A stretch of DNA of 56,651 bases from Bacteroidota bacterium. GTDB lineage: Bacteria > Bacteroidota > Bacteroidia > Bacteroidales > DTGW01. The notes under the pieces are model-generated. The model did not search any database. It was not told where the DNA came from and was given only the letters and a program-made list of their open reading frames with translations. The stretch spans positions 1 through 56,651 of the forward strand of contig JAKPGM010000074.1 in the NCBI GenBank assembly GCA_029550865.1, written 5' to 3'. The position numbers and the translations under genes are program-made. Numbering within the stretch: the stretch's first letter is position 1; each line of letters begins with the position of its first letter. Positions 38,291-49,342 of the stretch are shown here, piece after piece.

Positions 38291-39670
38291 CTATTTATGC
38301 AATTTACCGCGGTAGTATGAGAAGTAAACGCCGATCAGGCAAATTAAAGAGAACAGTAAAAAGCTGTGTCGGGTTACACTTAGGAACTGAAGGGGAGGTG
38401 CCAGGTCAATGGCTTTATTTCCAATAATCAACGCAAAAAAGATAGTAATGAGCGTCATGCTGGTTATCTGACCAACCACACGCATGGTAGAGGCTGTTGC
38501 CGATGCTACTCCGTAATAAGTTTTATCAACCGAACTCATGATGGTATTCATGTTGGGCGATGAGAACATGGCGAAGCCGATACCAAGCCATGCAAGGATG
38601 AGGAGTATCGAAGTAGTTGGAAACGTGGCAGAGAGGAATGAAAGCATAAACAGTCCACTGCTGCATATAAGCATGCCAATTGAGGCGAGCAGATGAGGTT
38701 GTATTTTATCGGAGAGTCGTCCAGCAATGGGTGAAAAAACAGCCATGATAAGGGGCTGGGTTATCAGTATAGCCCCAGCATCTCGTGGTGAGAGACCCTT
38801 AATTTTTTGAAGGTATAGACTTAAAATGAATACTATCGAATAGGTTGCGCTGTAATTAATCAAAGCTGCAAGATTGGAGTATGCAAACAACCGGTTTTTT
38901 GTAAACAGTTGCGTATTCAGCATTGGGGATGCCGAACGATTTTCGATACGCCAGAATAAAATCAATGTCGAAAGTCCTGCTGCCATCATCAGCCAGCCAG
39001 CGGTATGCGGTATCTTTGACGAACCGTATACCAGCAGGATAAGCCCTGTCATATATATTATACTCTCGAGGTAGCTAAATTTTTCGCGATTAACAGGATG
39101 ATGCTTTTCGGTATCTTTCAGTATGCGGATAGCTAAAAAGGCAATGATAATCCCAATGACTGTAGAAAGATAAAAGAGCATCCGCCAGCCGACATATTGT
39201 GTAATGATACCTCCTACAAAAGGACCTGTGGCCAGTCCCAGATATACCCCCGAAATGGAAATGCCCAATACTCTACCCCTGTATTGAGTAGGGAAAGCCG
39301 ATACCAGAATAGCAGTGCCTGTTGCATTGGTAAAAGCAGCCCCGATACCTTGAATGAACCTAAAAACAATAAACCAGAAGCCACTCTGCACCCATCCACA
39401 GGCCAGCGAGCCAAGGGTGAATAGGACGATTCCTATTTTGTATGTTTTAAAAATGCCATAAATATCGGCCCAACGCCCAATGGGAAGTAATAATATGGCT
39501 GTTGCCAGCAAAAAGGAGGTTACAGTCCAGCTTAGCTCTATTGCGGTTAAGTTAAATTCTTGCTCAATGCGAGGAAGAGCAATGTTGACTGAAGATATGA
39601 GAAATGTGCCCATAAATGCAGCTACACTTGCAATGCTTATGAGTGCTACTTGCTGCCTTGTAAATGCCAT
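38291..39670 (-). CDS. MFS drug-efflux transporter (DHA2/EmrB-like)
   Basis: 459 residues with about 14 predicted transmembrane helices, matching the DHA2 family. TM1 is ISIASVAAFMGTFLISSVNIALP, the conserved loop motif is GRWADIYGIFKTYKIG, and motif C-like G/P-rich TM5 is VYLGLATGPFVGGIITQY. Proton-driven export of lipophilic drugs is the usual activity. No membrane-fusion partner is adjacent. Confidence 0.9.
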   Translation of the reverse strand: MAFTRQQVALISIASVAAFMGTFLISSVNIALPRIEQEFNLTAIELSWTVTSFLLATAILLLPIGRWADIYGIFKTYKIGIVLFTLGSLACGWVQSGFWFIVFRFIQGIGAAFTNATGTAILVSAFPTQYRGRVLGISISGVYLGLATGPFVGGIITQYVGWRMLFYLSTVIGIIIAFLAIRILKDTEKHHPVNREKFSYLESIIYMTGLILLVYGSSKIPHTAGWLMMAAGLSTLILFWRIENRSASPMLNTQLFTKNRLFAYSNLAALINYSATYSIVFILSLYLQKIKGLSPRDAGAILITQPLIMAVFSPIAGRLSDKIQPHLLASIGMLICSSGLFMLSFLSATFPTTSILLILAWLGIGFAMFSSPNMNTIMSSVDKTYYGVASATASTMRVVGQITSMTLITIFFALIIGNKAIDLAPPLQFLSVTRHSFLLFSLICLIGVYFSYYRGKLHK

Positions 39671-39739
39671 GTTTAAATGTTTTTTATCGTACTTGAATTT
39701 TCTGGTTTTGATAAAGACACCCTACAGCAAAAATTGTTC

Positions 39740-39787
39740 AAAAAAAGAAGCTCAATGAAGCTATTTATATTTAGCATTCATTGAGCC
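39740..39787 (-). terminator. Terminator downstream of the DUF2723 gene
   Basis: GCTCAATGA pairs with TCATTGAGC (39750-39758 / 39778-39786) around an AT-rich loop. On the minus strand a TTCTTTTTTT tract follows. Confidence 0.75.
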
Positions 39788-39818
39788 TTCAACATAGTTT
39801 TGTATTGTCAGGGACTAT

Positions 39819-42800
39819 TTATTGTCCGACATAACGTGAATAATAGGTTTGAAACACTTGTTCGAGCTTTTGCGATCGTTGCGTATTACCATATTGTTGT
39901 TCGATCATAGCCAATTGTTGTAAAATGCGCAGGTTGACCCGTATATCATAATCCATCAGGTCGCGCTGATCGGGTTTAAACTGGAAAATGTAACGTAGCT
40001 CCGATGTGGCTATTTCTTCCAGTCGTTTACCAATACGTTGTGCTTCTTCGGGCTGATTCAGCCGGTAGTAAATGTCGACAAAGGGTAAAACAAAGTAATT
40101 AAACGGAACACAATTATCGGGCATCACCTCCATGGCTTTGTTTACTACCTGTCGGGCCGAGTCGAGTTTATTCTGTTGAATCAATGCATCGGCCAATTTT
40201 GCAAACATATTGCGCATGTTGGAAAGCATACGCAGATTGTTTTCATCGAGGTACACCTTCGGATTGTTAATTCCTCCCCAGCGGAACTTAAACATCAGAT
40301 TGTTGTACGTGGTGTCGACATTGATATTTTGTATATCCCCCATCGGTGCTTCTTGATAAATGGGAACCACTTTATAGGTGAGTCCATTAATTTGCATATA
40401 ATTGTCGAGGTTGAGATAGTTGTCTCGTGAGACGGTTACTGCAAAATAAATAGGCCGTTTCCAGTTATTATGTGCAATCAAATCGAGTACCAGCAGCCCT
40501 GCTTTGGTAATGTACGATTGGTTGATTGTCCAGCGCATCTGGGTTACTACTCGTTTTCTTTCATTGGGTGCCACATATCCGTTGGCAAATACGGCGGCGG
40601 TATCAACGTCGAACTTAAACATTTTGGTGGGGATGTAATCAATACGCTCGCTGTAGCCTGGGATGGTCTTGGTTTGAGGATTGTCGCTTGCGACAAATTC
40701 AAGTGCCTGTTTAAGGTCGGTATAATCTTTTATCCGATCAATTAGATAGATGATATCTCTTTTGCCCTGAAGCACATCTTCGCGGGTGAACGAGAAGGGT
40801 AGTGGGTCGGAGAGATATGCTTTTTGATGCATTTGCTCGAGATACCAGTCGGCACTCAAATAGCTTAGGTTAACCACCCTGACGTCGGTTCTTATGCCTT
40901 CCACTTCCTGGGCATACCATAGGGGGAAAGTGTCGTTATCACCATTGGTAAAGATGATACCATTACGTTCACAGGAGTTCAGGTAGTTAGCTGCAAAGTC
41001 TCTCGCAGTATAGCGATTCGATCGGTCGTGGTCGTCCCAATTTTCCTTAGCCATTAGTCCTGGGACAAAGATCAGGCACACTGCAGTAGTGACAAATGCG
41101 CTTAAAGTATTGTTTTTTAATATTTTGCTTAGCCACTCGATGATAAGCAGTACCCCTAAGCCAATCCATATAGCATAAGCATAGAACGAACCCGCATAGG
41201 CGTAATCTCGTTCCCTTGGCTGATAAGGGGTTTGGTTAAGATAGAGCACAATGGCTATACCGGTAAAGAAGAACAATAGCATCACTACCGAAAAGTCCTT
41301 TTTGTGCTTTTTATAATGGTAATACAAGCCCAGAAGTCCAAGCAAAAAGGGCAGCATGTAATAGCAGTTATGGCCTTTATTTTTGGCTATACTATCGGGA
41401 AGGTTGTCTTGCGGTCCCAGCCTTAGTTCGTCTATGAATTTAATGCCAGAAATCCAGTTCCCCTTGTTAGGTTCTCCAAATCCTTGAATATCGTTCTGAC
41501 GACCCGAAAAGTTCCACATGAAATAGCGGAAGTACATGTGAACGATTTGATAACGCCAGAAGAATCGGAGGTTTTCACCAAAGGTGGGCTTATAAACAGT
41601 GGTAGGTTCGCCGCGGTTGTTTTGCACCTGAATAGGTACACCCTTAACTTTTCCCCAGTACTGGTAAGCCTTTACATGGTCGGGGTCGGGGCTGTACATG
41701 CGGGGAAAGAACATCATGAAGCGTTCGTCGTACTTGTATTCAACCTTGCGATTTGTTATTTCATAGCGGCCATTCATGGGTGTATAGGTGGGTTTCCCAT
41801 TCTCCTCCATCCCAATGGCCGGTGCATTATAAGTGGGACCGTAAATAAGGGGTCGGTCACCGTATTGCTCACGGTTGAGGTACGATAGGAGAGCAAACAT
41901 GTTGTCGGGGTCGTTCTCATCCAGCGGTGGATTGGCCGACGAACGAATAACTATCATGGCTACTGATGAGTATCCTATGAGAATGACAACCAACATGGTT
42001 AGGGCAGTATGCCAGGTAACCTTATTATTTTTGAAGGTATAGAGGAGTCCCCATACAATAAGCCCAATCAAGAGGATTAAATAAAATATTACCCCTGAAG
42101 CATAAGGGAGTCCAAACCCATTTACAAACAGGAGTTCAAATTTCGAAGCTATCAGCACTAGTCCCTGAATAATTCCATACATGACGAGTGCAAGTAGTAG
42201 TATGGATACTATTGAAGTAACAATAATACCTTTTGGGGTAACTTTATATTTTCGGAAATAATAGACGAAAACCAGGGCAGGTATTGTAAGCAGATTCAAC
42301 AAGTGGACCCCAATAGAAAGTCCCATAAGGTAAGCTATAAGGATAAGCCAACGGTTGGCGTGGGGTTCGTCAGCCCGATCCTCCCATTTCAAAATTGCCC
42401 AGAATACCAGTGCCGTGAATAGGGAAGAGGAAGCGTATACTTCAGCTTCGACGGCCGAAAACCAGAAAGTATCGGAAAATGTGTAAGCCAGTGCTCCTAC
42501 TAGGCCAGCACCGATGATGGCCATATTTTTCGAAAAGCTGTATTCATCGTTTTGTATAACAATTTTACGAGCCAGGTGTGTAATGGTCCAGAAAAGAAAA
42601 AGGATGGTAAAACCACTGGCCAGTGCCGACATGGCGTTCATCCATATTGCAACATGTTCGACATTACCTCCGGCAAATAAAGTAAAAAAACGCCCCATGA
42701 TCATAAACAAAGCTGCTCCTGGAGGATGGCCTACCTCTAACTTAAAAGCCGTAGAGATGAATTCGCTACAATCCCAGAAACTTGCTGTAGGCTCCATGGT

Positions 42801-42884
42801 TAGCAAGTAGGTAAGGCTGGCTATTGCAAAACTTACCCAGCCGAAAATGCTGTTGAGTAACTTGAATTGACGTTTTAATTCCAT
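39819..42884 (-). CDS. DUF2723 (TMEM260-like) integral membrane protein
   Basis: 1021 residues. The N-terminal half holds about 12 transmembrane helices (to about residue 600). The DUF2723 signature follows the first helix: TMEPTASFWDCSEFISTAFKLEVGHPPGAALF. The soluble C-terminal half includes NGDNDTFPLWYAQEVEGIRTDVRVVNLSYL and ends in TPR-like helices. The family is related to GT-C glycosyltransferases; human TMEM260 is reported as an O-mannosyltransferase. A role in surface-glycan or protein glycosylation is therefore plausible here, but substrate and donor are unknown. Confidence 0.9.
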   Translation of the reverse strand: MELKRQFKLLNSIFGWVSFAIASLTYLLTMEPTASFWDCSEFISTAFKLEVGHPPGAALFMIMGRFFTLFAGGNVEHVAIWMNAMSALASGFTILFLFWTITHLARKIVIQNDEYSFSKNMAIIGAGLVGALAYTFSDTFWFSAVEAEVYASSSLFTALVFWAILKWEDRADEPHANRWLILIAYLMGLSIGVHLLNLLTIPALVFVYYFRKYKVTPKGIIVTSIVSILLLALVMYGIIQGLVLIASKFELLFVNGFGLPYASGVIFYLILLIGLIVWGLLYTFKNNKVTWHTALTMLVVILIGYSSVAMIVIRSSANPPLDENDPDNMFALLSYLNREQYGDRPLIYGPTYNAPAIGMEENGKPTYTPMNGRYEITNRKVEYKYDERFMMFFPRMYSPDPDHVKAYQYWGKVKGVPIQVQNNRGEPTTVYKPTFGENLRFFWRYQIVHMYFRYFMWNFSGRQNDIQGFGEPNKGNWISGIKFIDELRLGPQDNLPDSIAKNKGHNCYYMLPFLLGLLGLYYHYKKHKKDFSVVMLLFFFTGIAIVLYLNQTPYQPRERDYAYAGSFYAYAIWIGLGVLLIIEWLSKILKNNTLSAFVTTAVCLIFVPGLMAKENWDDHDRSNRYTARDFAANYLNSCERNGIIFTNGDNDTFPLWYAQEVEGIRTDVRVVNLSYLSADWYLEQMHQKAYLSDPLPFSFTREDVLQGKRDIIYLIDRIKDYTDLKQALEFVASDNPQTKTIPGYSERIDYIPTKMFKFDVDTAAVFANGYVAPNERKRVVTQMRWTINQSYITKAGLLVLDLIAHNNWKRPIYFAVTVSRDNYLNLDNYMQINGLTYKVVPIYQEAPMGDIQNINVDTTYNNLMFKFRWGGINNPKVYLDENNLRMLSNMRNMFAKLADALIQQNKLDSARQVVNKAMEVMPDNCVPFNYFVLPFVDIYYRLNQPEEAQRIGKRLEEIATSELRYIFQFKPDQRDLMDYDIRVNLRILQQLAMIEQQYGNTQRSQKLEQVFQTYYSRYVGQ

Positions 42885-43155
42885 ATAGGTATTTTTTGGA
42901 AATTATTTTTTATGACACCCAAAGTAAAGTAAAATTTGCCAAACTCATAAAACTTCTGTGCATATTTTTATTTTTTAACGAAAAAGAGCAAATCAATGAA
43001 TGGCATGAAATGTGTGAATGAAACTTTTAAAGGGTCATTTCTGAAAATTTTACACGGAGGGGGGATTTTGGTGTTGAATATTTTTTCATTAGGCAACAAA
43101 ATATTTTCGGTATTGCGAAAGTTTTGGTATCTTTATAAAGCTAAATGTGGGGAGA

Positions 43156-43755
43156 ATGAATTTTTTGGCGCATCTGTATCTTTCTGGTGCAAACGATGAA
43201 ATACGTTTGGGAAATTTTATTGGCGATTATGTTAAGGGAAATGAATACACGAAATATCCCCCGGGTGTAAGAAATGGGATAATACTCCATCGGCAAATAG
43301 ACAATTTTACCGACAATCATCCGATAGTTAGGCAACATAAAGCTTTGTTTTATCAGAAATATCACAAGTATTCGGGTATAGTTACGGATATTCTATACGA
43401 TCATTACCTTTCTACTCAATGGAATCGTTTTTCGGACGAACCGTTGGCTGAGTATATTGATGCGATGTACCGATGGATAGAGGAAAATGTGAATAACTTA
43501 CCTCCTGCAATGCAAAAAATTATCCCTTCTTTGGTCAAAAACCAATGGTTGCGTGCCTATGTTACGCTTGAAGGGATTGAAAGTGTACTTATTGGGATGA
43601 GTAAAGGAACCTCATTGCCTGCTGAACATGAGTTCGCTCTTTTTATTATCCGAAAGCACTATGAGGAACTTCGACATGCATTTCTGCATTATTTCGAAGA
43701 ACTTATTTTATTCGTCAATACAACGCTTTCGGGGATGGAGCGCCATGCGTCTTAG
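43156..43755 (+). CDS. acpH: Acyl-carrier-protein phosphodiesterase
   Basis: 199 residues starting at ATG 43156; the frame opens earlier at GTG 43147, but family members begin MNFLAHLYLS. An HD-like all-helical enzyme that removes 4'-phosphopantetheine from holo-ACP. Supporting motifs are NFIGDYVKG, GIILHRQIDNFTDNHPIV (the metal-binding His and Asp) and VTDILYDHYLS. Its 3' end overlaps recQ tail to tail by 4 nt. Confidence 0.85.
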   Translation: MNFLAHLYLSGANDEIRLGNFIGDYVKGNEYTKYPPGVRNGIILHRQIDNFTDNHPIVRQHKALFYQKYHKYSGIVTDILYDHYLSTQWNRFSDEPLAEYIDAMYRWIEENVNNLPPAMQKIIPSLVKNQWLRAYVTLEGIESVLIGMSKGTSLPAEHEFALFIIRKHYEELRHAFLHYFEELILFVNTTLSGMERHAS

Positions 43756-45959
43756 TTGCCCATTTCAGAAATAAACTTGATGCGCATCAGGCGAATTTCT
43801 TCTTCGGTATAACTGTCGGGACCAAGTTCTTCCATCGCCTCCTCAATTGATTCTGTTTCGGCTTCGCGGAAATAGTCGTAAATTTCTTGCTGCTGGTCCT
43901 CATCCAGAATTTCATCGATATAATAGTCGAGATTCAGGCGTGTGCCACTATTGACAATGGCTTCGATTTCTGTCAATAGCTCATCCATGCTTATATTTTT
44001 GGCTTCGGCAATATCTTCGAGAGACATTTTTCGGTCGATACTCTGGATGATGAATACTTTTAACCCCGATTTGTTAACAACCGATTTAACAACCATGTCC
44101 TGTGGACGGATTATTTCTTTCTCCTCCACATAGGCCTTAATTACTTCAATGAATTCTTTGCCATATTTTTGAGCTTTGCCAGCACCTACCCCCACAATGT
44201 TTTGCAATTCTTCCATAGTAATAGGATATTGAATAGCCATATCCTCGAGCGATGGATCCTGGAAAATTACAAAAGGAGGAAGGTTTTTTTGCTTGGCTAT
44301 TTTTTTGCGCAAGTCTTTCAGGATGTGCAACAATTCTTCGTCCACTGTCGTGGTTTTCATGGGTACTACCCCTGTTTCTTCTTCCGACTCTACATCATAG
44401 TCATGATCCTCAGTGAGCATGAGCGGTTCGGGATTATCCAGGTATTGATATCCCGCAGGGGTAACTTTTAATAACCCATAATTCTCAATTTCTTTGGCGA
44501 TGAGTTGATGTACCAGCATTTGCCGGATTACCGCATTCCAGAACTTGACATCTCGTTCACTACCTTTGCCAAAGATTTCAAGCTTATGGTGCTTATAGGA
44601 TTTGATGGAAGAAGTAATATTGCCGGCAAGAATGTTGGCGATGTGTTCGGCTTTGAACTTTTCTTTGACTTCGAGAATACATTCGAGAACCATAAGGATA
44701 TATTCCTGGCCATCGAACTGGGTTTTGGGATTTTTACAGTTGTCACAGGCTTCACAGTTTTCGGGCTCGTAGGTTTCGCCGAAATAATTCAACAGGAATT
44801 TGCGTCGGCACATCGACGTTTCAGCATAGGCAACGGTTTCCTGCAGCAATTGTTTGCCAATTTCTTGCTCTGCAATTGGTTTGCCTTGCATAAATTTTTC
44901 GAGCTTCTGGATATCCTGATAACGGTAAAAGGTAAGGCAGTAACCTTCCCCTCCGTCGCGCCCTGCACGACCAGTTTCCTGGTAATATCCTTCGAGACTT
45001 TTGGGGATGTCGTAGTGAATTACAAAGCGTACATCGGGTTTGTCTATTCCCATCCCAAAAGCGATGGTAGCTACGATAACATCGGCCTCCTCCATCAGAA
45101 ATTTATCCTGATTGAGTGCCCGGGTAGCTGCATCAAGCCCTGCATGGTATGGTAACGCCCTGATACCGTTCACCTGTAAAAGTTCGGTGAGCTCTTCTAC
45201 TTTTTTGCGGCTCAGGCAATATATAATCCCCGATTTGCCAGGATTACTCTTTATATATTTGATGATTTGTTTGGTTGCATCAATTTTGGGTCTAACTTCA
45301 TAGAATAGGTTGGGTCGGTTAAAAGACGATTTGAAAACCTGAGCATCCATCATTTCCAGATTCTTCTGGATATCGTTTTGTACCTTTGGTGTGGCGGTAG
45401 CCGTTAAGGCAATGATGGGCGCTGGACCTATTTGATTGATGATGGGGCGAATACGGCGATACTCAGGCCTAAAATCATGCCCCCATTCCGAAATACAGTG
45501 CGCTTCATCTACAGCATAAAACGATACTTTGATTTGCTTGAGAAATTGAATGTTTTCCTCTTTGGTTAAGGATTCTGGGGCAACATATAGAAGTTTTGTT
45601 TTTCCGCTTAAAATATCTTCTTTTACACGATTGATTTGCGTTTTATTTAGCGATGAGTTGAGAAAATGGGCTACCCCTTCCTCTTCACTGAAGCCACGCA
45701 TGGCATCCACCTGGTTCTTCATCAATGCAATCAGGGGGGATATGACAATGGCAGTACCCTCCATGATTAAGGCTGGCAGCTGATAGCACAACGATTTACC
45801 CCCGCCGGTGGGCATAAGCACAAAAGTGTCGTTGCCTGCCAGTACATTCTTGATAATAGCTTCCTGATTTCCTTTAAAACTCGAAAAACCAAAAAACTTT
45901 TTCAAATACTCATGAAGTGCCCCTTCGTCAATTGTATTGGTCATCTTAACCTCTCCCAT
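43752..45959 (-). CDS. recQ: ATP-dependent DNA helicase RecQ
   Basis: 735 residues. Superfamily-2 helicase: Walker A MPTGGGKS (Lys55), DEAH box in YAVDEAHCISEWGHDFR, motif VI region YQETGRAGRDG. The zinc site is formed by SMCRRKF and CEACDNC, followed by a winged-helix RQC domain (about 410-520), an HRDC domain about 540-625, and an acidic C-terminal extension (YDYFREAETESIEEAMEEL). RecQ unwinds 3'-5' in recombination and repair. A second in-frame Met lies five residues in (45944). Confidence 0.97.
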   Translation of the reverse strand: MGEVKMTNTIDEGALHEYLKKFFGFSSFKGNQEAIIKNVLAGNDTFVLMPTGGGKSLCYQLPALIMEGTAIVISPLIALMKNQVDAMRGFSEEEGVAHFLNSSLNKTQINRVKEDILSGKTKLLYVAPESLTKEENIQFLKQIKVSFYAVDEAHCISEWGHDFRPEYRRIRPIINQIGPAPIIALTATATPKVQNDIQKNLEMMDAQVFKSSFNRPNLFYEVRPKIDATKQIIKYIKSNPGKSGIIYCLSRKKVEELTELLQVNGIRALPYHAGLDAATRALNQDKFLMEEADVIVATIAFGMGIDKPDVRFVIHYDIPKSLEGYYQETGRAGRDGGEGYCLTFYRYQDIQKLEKFMQGKPIAEQEIGKQLLQETVAYAETSMCRRKFLLNYFGETYEPENCEACDNCKNPKTQFDGQEYILMVLECILEVKEKFKAEHIANILAGNITSSIKSYKHHKLEIFGKGSERDVKFWNAVIRQMLVHQLIAKEIENYGLLKVTPAGYQYLDNPEPLMLTEDHDYDVESEEETGVVPMKTTTVDEELLHILKDLRKKIAKQKNLPPFVIFQDPSLEDMAIQYPITMEELQNIVGVGAGKAQKYGKEFIEVIKAYVEEKEIIRPQDMVVKSVVNKSGLKVFIIQSIDRKMSLEDIAEAKNISMDELLTEIEAIVNSGTRLNLDYYIDEILDEDQQQEIYDYFREAETESIEEAMEELGPDSYTEEEIRLMRIKFISEMGN

Positions 45960-46360
45960 TTCCTACTTTTTATCTTTTTAAACGTTACAGATAATCAGTT
46001 TTGTATTTTTAAGTTAAAGTTACAAACTTTCGCAGGAAGTGAAGATATTTTTTTGATGATTTTCATCAATTTGTACCCAAATTAAGCATTTAAAGCTATG
46101 AACAGGTAGTCTCTTGTGGATCTTGTCATGCCCAAAAGTCAACTATATTATGAAAATTCAGATGATACAATTGACACTCAGCAAGACATAGGTCCCTGTT
46201 CGTCACTTTTATTGAAGAAATTATTGGGTATGAAATTGAACACTTACAAAATTTGTACCACGATTTATTTCACCACTCTAATAACGGTAATGTATCATGA
46301 ATTGATGAAGAGGCGGATGCCTTGCTTCATCGCGTATGGGATGGTTAACTCATTACCGTT
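45960..46360. other. 401-nt gap between recQ and miaB; possible frameshifted remnant
   Basis: No intact gene. The plus strand shows short protein-like stretches in different frames: one with SCGSCHAQK (about 46112-46138) stopping at TGA, and another with FIEEIIGYEIEHLQNLYH (ending near 46302). This looks like a small gene broken by indels, but could be chance. The divergent recQ promoter must also lie here. Confidence 0.25.
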
Positions 46361-47752
46361 TCAGTTGGCACTCTCCATCACAATCTCCCCAATAAGAGTT
46401 GCCGAAGTGCAGTCTTTGATGCGCACTTGTACATAATGACCGGGACTAAAATTATGTTTGGGAAATACTACAACCTTGTTCTGCGAGGTGCGGCCAAACA
46501 GTTCATTGGCCGACTTTTTGGATACCCCTTCAACGAGCACCTCGAACGTTTTTCCAATATCTTGCCGTTTGCTCTTCTCCGACAATTTATTTTGAAGTTC
46601 TATGATTTCATTGAGGCGACGGGTTTTTACCTCATCGGGAACATTGTCTTTCAGTTCAAGTTGGGCTTTGGTTCCTGGACGCTCGGAGTATTTGAACATA
46701 AAGGCAAAGTCGTAACCAACTTCCTCCATCAGGGATAAGGTTTGCTGATGATCTTCCTCGGTTTCGTCGCAAAAGCCAGCAATAATGTCGGTAGAAATGG
46801 CACAGTCGGGAATAATATTTTTGATAGCCTGAATGCGATTGAGATACCATTCACGGGTATAACGTCGATTCATCAACTGCAGAATCCGGTTGCTGCCACT
46901 TTGTACGGGCAGATGGATGTGTTTACAGATGTTGGGATATTTTGCCATCACAAAAAGAAGTTCGTCGCTCAGGTCTTTAGGGTGCGAGGTAGAGTAACGA
47001 ATTCGAACGTGAGGGTCGATAAGGGCTACTAGTTCGAGTAGCCGGGCAAAATTAATGGCCGGCTGACCAGGTTGTTGCCAGAAGTAGGAATTTACATTCT
47101 GCCCCAGCAACGTTATTTCTTTGTATCCTGCGTCGATGATTTCACGGGCTTCACGGACGATGGATTCGGGATTACGGCTTCGTTCCACGCCACGCGTAAA
47201 GGGCACCACACAGTATGAGCACATATGATCGCATCCACGCATGATGGATATAAATGCCGAGACACGATTTTCGTCGAGACGTACGGGGCTGATGTCGGCG
47301 TAGGTTTCCTCCTGCGAAAGCAAAACATTGGCAGCTTTTACCCCACTTTCAACCTGCGAAAGTAAAAGGGGTAAGCTGCGATAGGCATCAGGGCCGGCTA
47401 CCAGGTCAACCGCTTTTTCCTGTTCCAGCAATCTTTCCTTCATCCGTTCTGCCATACATCCCAATACCCCAATGCGCAGGTTCGGTTTTTTCTTTTTTAA
47501 GGAACGAAAATATTCCAACCGATGAACAACCTTAGTTTCGGCATTTTCACGTATGGAACAGGTATTGACAAAGATTACATCGGCCTGTTCAAGGTTTTCG
47601 GTAAGTTCATACCCTTCCTTCTGCATGATGGCGGCAACGACTTCGCTGTCGTTGACGTTCATCTGACAGCCATACGTTTCAATATAAAGCCGTGGCTTGT
47701 TATGGTCGATAACCTGTTTGTTTACGGTCAGTGCTTGCGGATTTACGGTCAT
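46361..47752 (-). CDS. miaB: tRNA-2-methylthio-N6-dimethylallyladenosine synthase
   Basis: 463 residues. Radical-SAM methylthiotransferase that makes ms2i6A37 in tRNAs. The N-terminal UPF0004 domain has Cys29 in [10 protein letters not shown] plus cysteines in [10 protein letters not shown] and [10 protein letters not shown] for the second cluster. The radical-SAM motif is GCDHMCSYC (Cys174, Cys178, Cys181), and a TRAM domain lies at about 395-460. It is 13 nt downstream of lpd and probably cotranscribed with it. Confidence 0.97.
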   Translation of the reverse strand: MTVNPQALTVNKQVIDHNKPRLYIETYGCQMNVNDSEVVAAIMQKEGYELTENLEQADVIFVNTCSIRENAETKVVHRLEYFRSLKKKKPNLRIGVLGCMAERMKERLLEQEKAVDLVAGPDAYRSLPLLLSQVESGVKAANVLLSQEETYADISPVRLDENRVSAFISIMRGCDHMCSYCVVPFTRGVERSRNPESIVREAREIIDAGYKEITLLGQNVNSYFWQQPGQPAINFARLLELVALIDPHVRIRYSTSHPKDLSDELLFVMAKYPNICKHIHLPVQSGSNRILQLMNRRYTREWYLNRIQAIKNIIPDCAISTDIIAGFCDETEEDHQQTLSLMEEVGYDFAFMFKYSERPGTKAQLELKDNVPDEVKTRRLNEIIELQNKLSEKSKRQDIGKTFEVLVEGVSKKSANELFGRTSQNKVVVFPKHNFSPGHYVQVRIKDCTSATLIGEIVMESAN

Positions 47753-47765
47753 TTTCCTTTGAAAT

Positions 47766-49157
47766 TTACAAATGAATTACTTCACCATAGGCCTGTGCGG
47801 CTGCTTCCATAATTGCCTCACTCATGGTTGGATGAGGATGTATGGACTTTATCAATTCATGCCCGGTGGTTTCCAGATTTCTGGCAACAACCAATTCAGC
47901 AATCATTTCGGTAACATTATAACCAATCAGGTGTGCCCCCAGAAGCTCACTATATTTAGCGTCGAAAATGAGCTTTACAAAACCATCCTTATGTCCAGCG
48001 GCACTTGCTTTACCCGATGCAGTGTAAGGGAACTTGCCAACCTTAATTTCCAGTCCTTTTTCCTTAGCCTCTTTTTCGGTCATTCCCACCGAGGCAACTT
48101 CGGGCATGGTATAAACACAGCCCGGGATATTCTGGTAATTGATTGGTTCGGGATTCAGACCAGCAATTTTTTCAACGCAAACAATCCCTTCGGCCGATGC
48201 CACATGAGCCAATGCCGGGCCTGGCACTATATCGCCAATGGCATAAATGCCTTCAACATTGGTACGATAGTATGCATCTACCAATACTTTGCCTTTGTCG
48301 GTTTTAACACCAAGCTCTTCCAGTCCAATGTTTTCAATATTCGCTGTTATCCCTACTGCAGAAAGCACTATTTCGGCCTCTTTTTGAATTTCACCACTGG
48401 CTGTCTTAATTTTTACCTTGCATACATCTTTTTCGACGGTTACTGATTCAACAGACGAACTGGTATAAATTTCCATCCCTTCCTTCTTGAACGATCGTTC
48501 CAGTTGTTTCGATACTTCTTCATCCTCGAGGGGAAGTATGTTGGGCATATATTCAACCAGCGTAACTTTGGTACCCAGGGTATTATAGAACCAGGCAAAT
48601 TCACTACCTATTGCCCCCGAACCTACTACTATCATCGAAGCAGGCAACTTGGGTAAGGTAAGCGCTTCGCGGTATCCAATAATTTTCTTTCCATCCTGTT
48701 TGAGCTGTGGAAGTTCACGGGAACGTGCACCAGTGGCCAGAATAATATGGTCGGCTTGATATTCTGACTTTTTCCCTGTCCCGTCGGTTACTTCTACAAC
48801 GCCTTTTTGTTTAAGCTTTCCAAAGCCTGTTATGATATCGATTTTGTTTTTTTTCATCAAAAACTGTACGCCCTTGCTCATGCCTTCGGCGACTGCACGA
48901 CTACGTTTTACCATGGCTTCGAGATCGGGACGCACTTCGCCGCTAATTGTTACCCCAAACTGACTGGCTTCTCTGGTATATTGATATACCTGAGCGCTTT
49001 TAAGTAAAGCCTTTGTGGGGATGCAACCCCAGTTAAGGCAAATACCGCCCAATTCACTTTTTTCTACAATGGCTACTTTCTTGCCAAGCTGAGCTGCTCG
49101 AATCGCAGCTACATATCCGCCTGGACCACTTCCTACAATGATGATGTCGTATTTCAT
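47766..49157 (-). CDS. lpdA: Dihydrolipoyl dehydrogenase
   Basis: 463 residues. FAD-dependent E3 subunit that reoxidises dihydrolipoamide in 2-oxoacid dehydrogenases and the glycine cleavage system. FAD-binding [10 protein letters not shown] near the N-terminus, the redox disulfide CLNWGC (Cys40, Cys45), NAD-binding [14 protein letters not shown], and the catalytic pair in [10 protein letters not shown]. The start ATG lies in stem-loop copy E, and no E1/E2 genes are nearby. miaB follows at 13 nt. Confidence 0.96.
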   Translation of the reverse strand: MKYDIIIVGSGPGGYVAAIRAAQLGKKVAIVEKSELGGICLNWGCIPTKALLKSAQVYQYTREASQFGVTISGEVRPDLEAMVKRSRAVAEGMSKGVQFLMKKNKIDIITGFGKLKQKGVVEVTDGTGKKSEYQADHIILATGARSRELPQLKQDGKKIIGYREALTLPKLPASMIVVGSGAIGSEFAWFYNTLGTKVTLVEYMPNILPLEDEEVSKQLERSFKKEGMEIYTSSSVESVTVEKDVCKVKIKTASGEIQKEAEIVLSAVGITANIENIGLEELGVKTDKGKVLVDAYYRTNVEGIYAIGDIVPGPALAHVASAEGIVCVEKIAGLNPEPINYQNIPGCVYTMPEVASVGMTEKEAKEKGLEIKVGKFPYTASGKASAAGHKDGFVKLIFDAKYSELLGAHLIGYNVTEMIAELVVARNLETTGHELIKSIHPHPTMSEAIMEAAAQAYGEVIHL

Positions 49158-49242
49158 TCGAATATAATTTTAAATTTTTTCTAAATGATCGGATGGAACT
49201 TGCATGTTATCAGTTGTCTATACATACATGCTCGTTTCATCG
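49155..49242 (-). repeat. Start-codon stem-loop element, copy E (supplies the lpdA start)
   Basis: On the minus strand: distal arm CGATGAAACGAGCATG, a short linker (about 22 nt), CATGCAAGTTCCATCCGA, an AT-rich loop and TTCGAATGAAA, whose ATG starts lpdA. The stem CATCCGA/TCGAATG has one mismatch. The central linker dyad present in copies A, B, C and G is deleted. Confidence 0.82.
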
Positions 49243-49334
49243 TAAATTAACATATCTATAAACGCTCTTAATTTTTATCCATGAGCATTTGTATTTAAAG
49301 CCTTGTAAAAGAACCATATCTAAATTTTCCTTTG

Positions 49335-49342
49335 CAAAGATA
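49335..49342 (-). promoter_or_regulatory. -7 box of lpdA (TATCTTTG on the minus strand)
   Basis: Perfect TAnnTTTG (plus-strand CAAAGATA); -33 is weak. The leader would be about 170 nt and include all of copy E. Confidence 0.45.

Noticed and set aside
44505-45155. 216-aa plus-strand ORF antisense to recQ
   Set aside because: A shadow of a strongly supported helicase gene; no motif of its own.
46116-46436. 106-aa plus-strand ORF overlapping the miaB 3' end
   Set aside because: Overlaps miaB and shows no protein-like features after the first 40 residues; only a weak remnant signal in another frame was kept.
47772-48446. 224-aa plus-strand ORF antisense to lpdA
   Set aside because: A shadow of lpdA; the opposite strand has full catalytic motifs.
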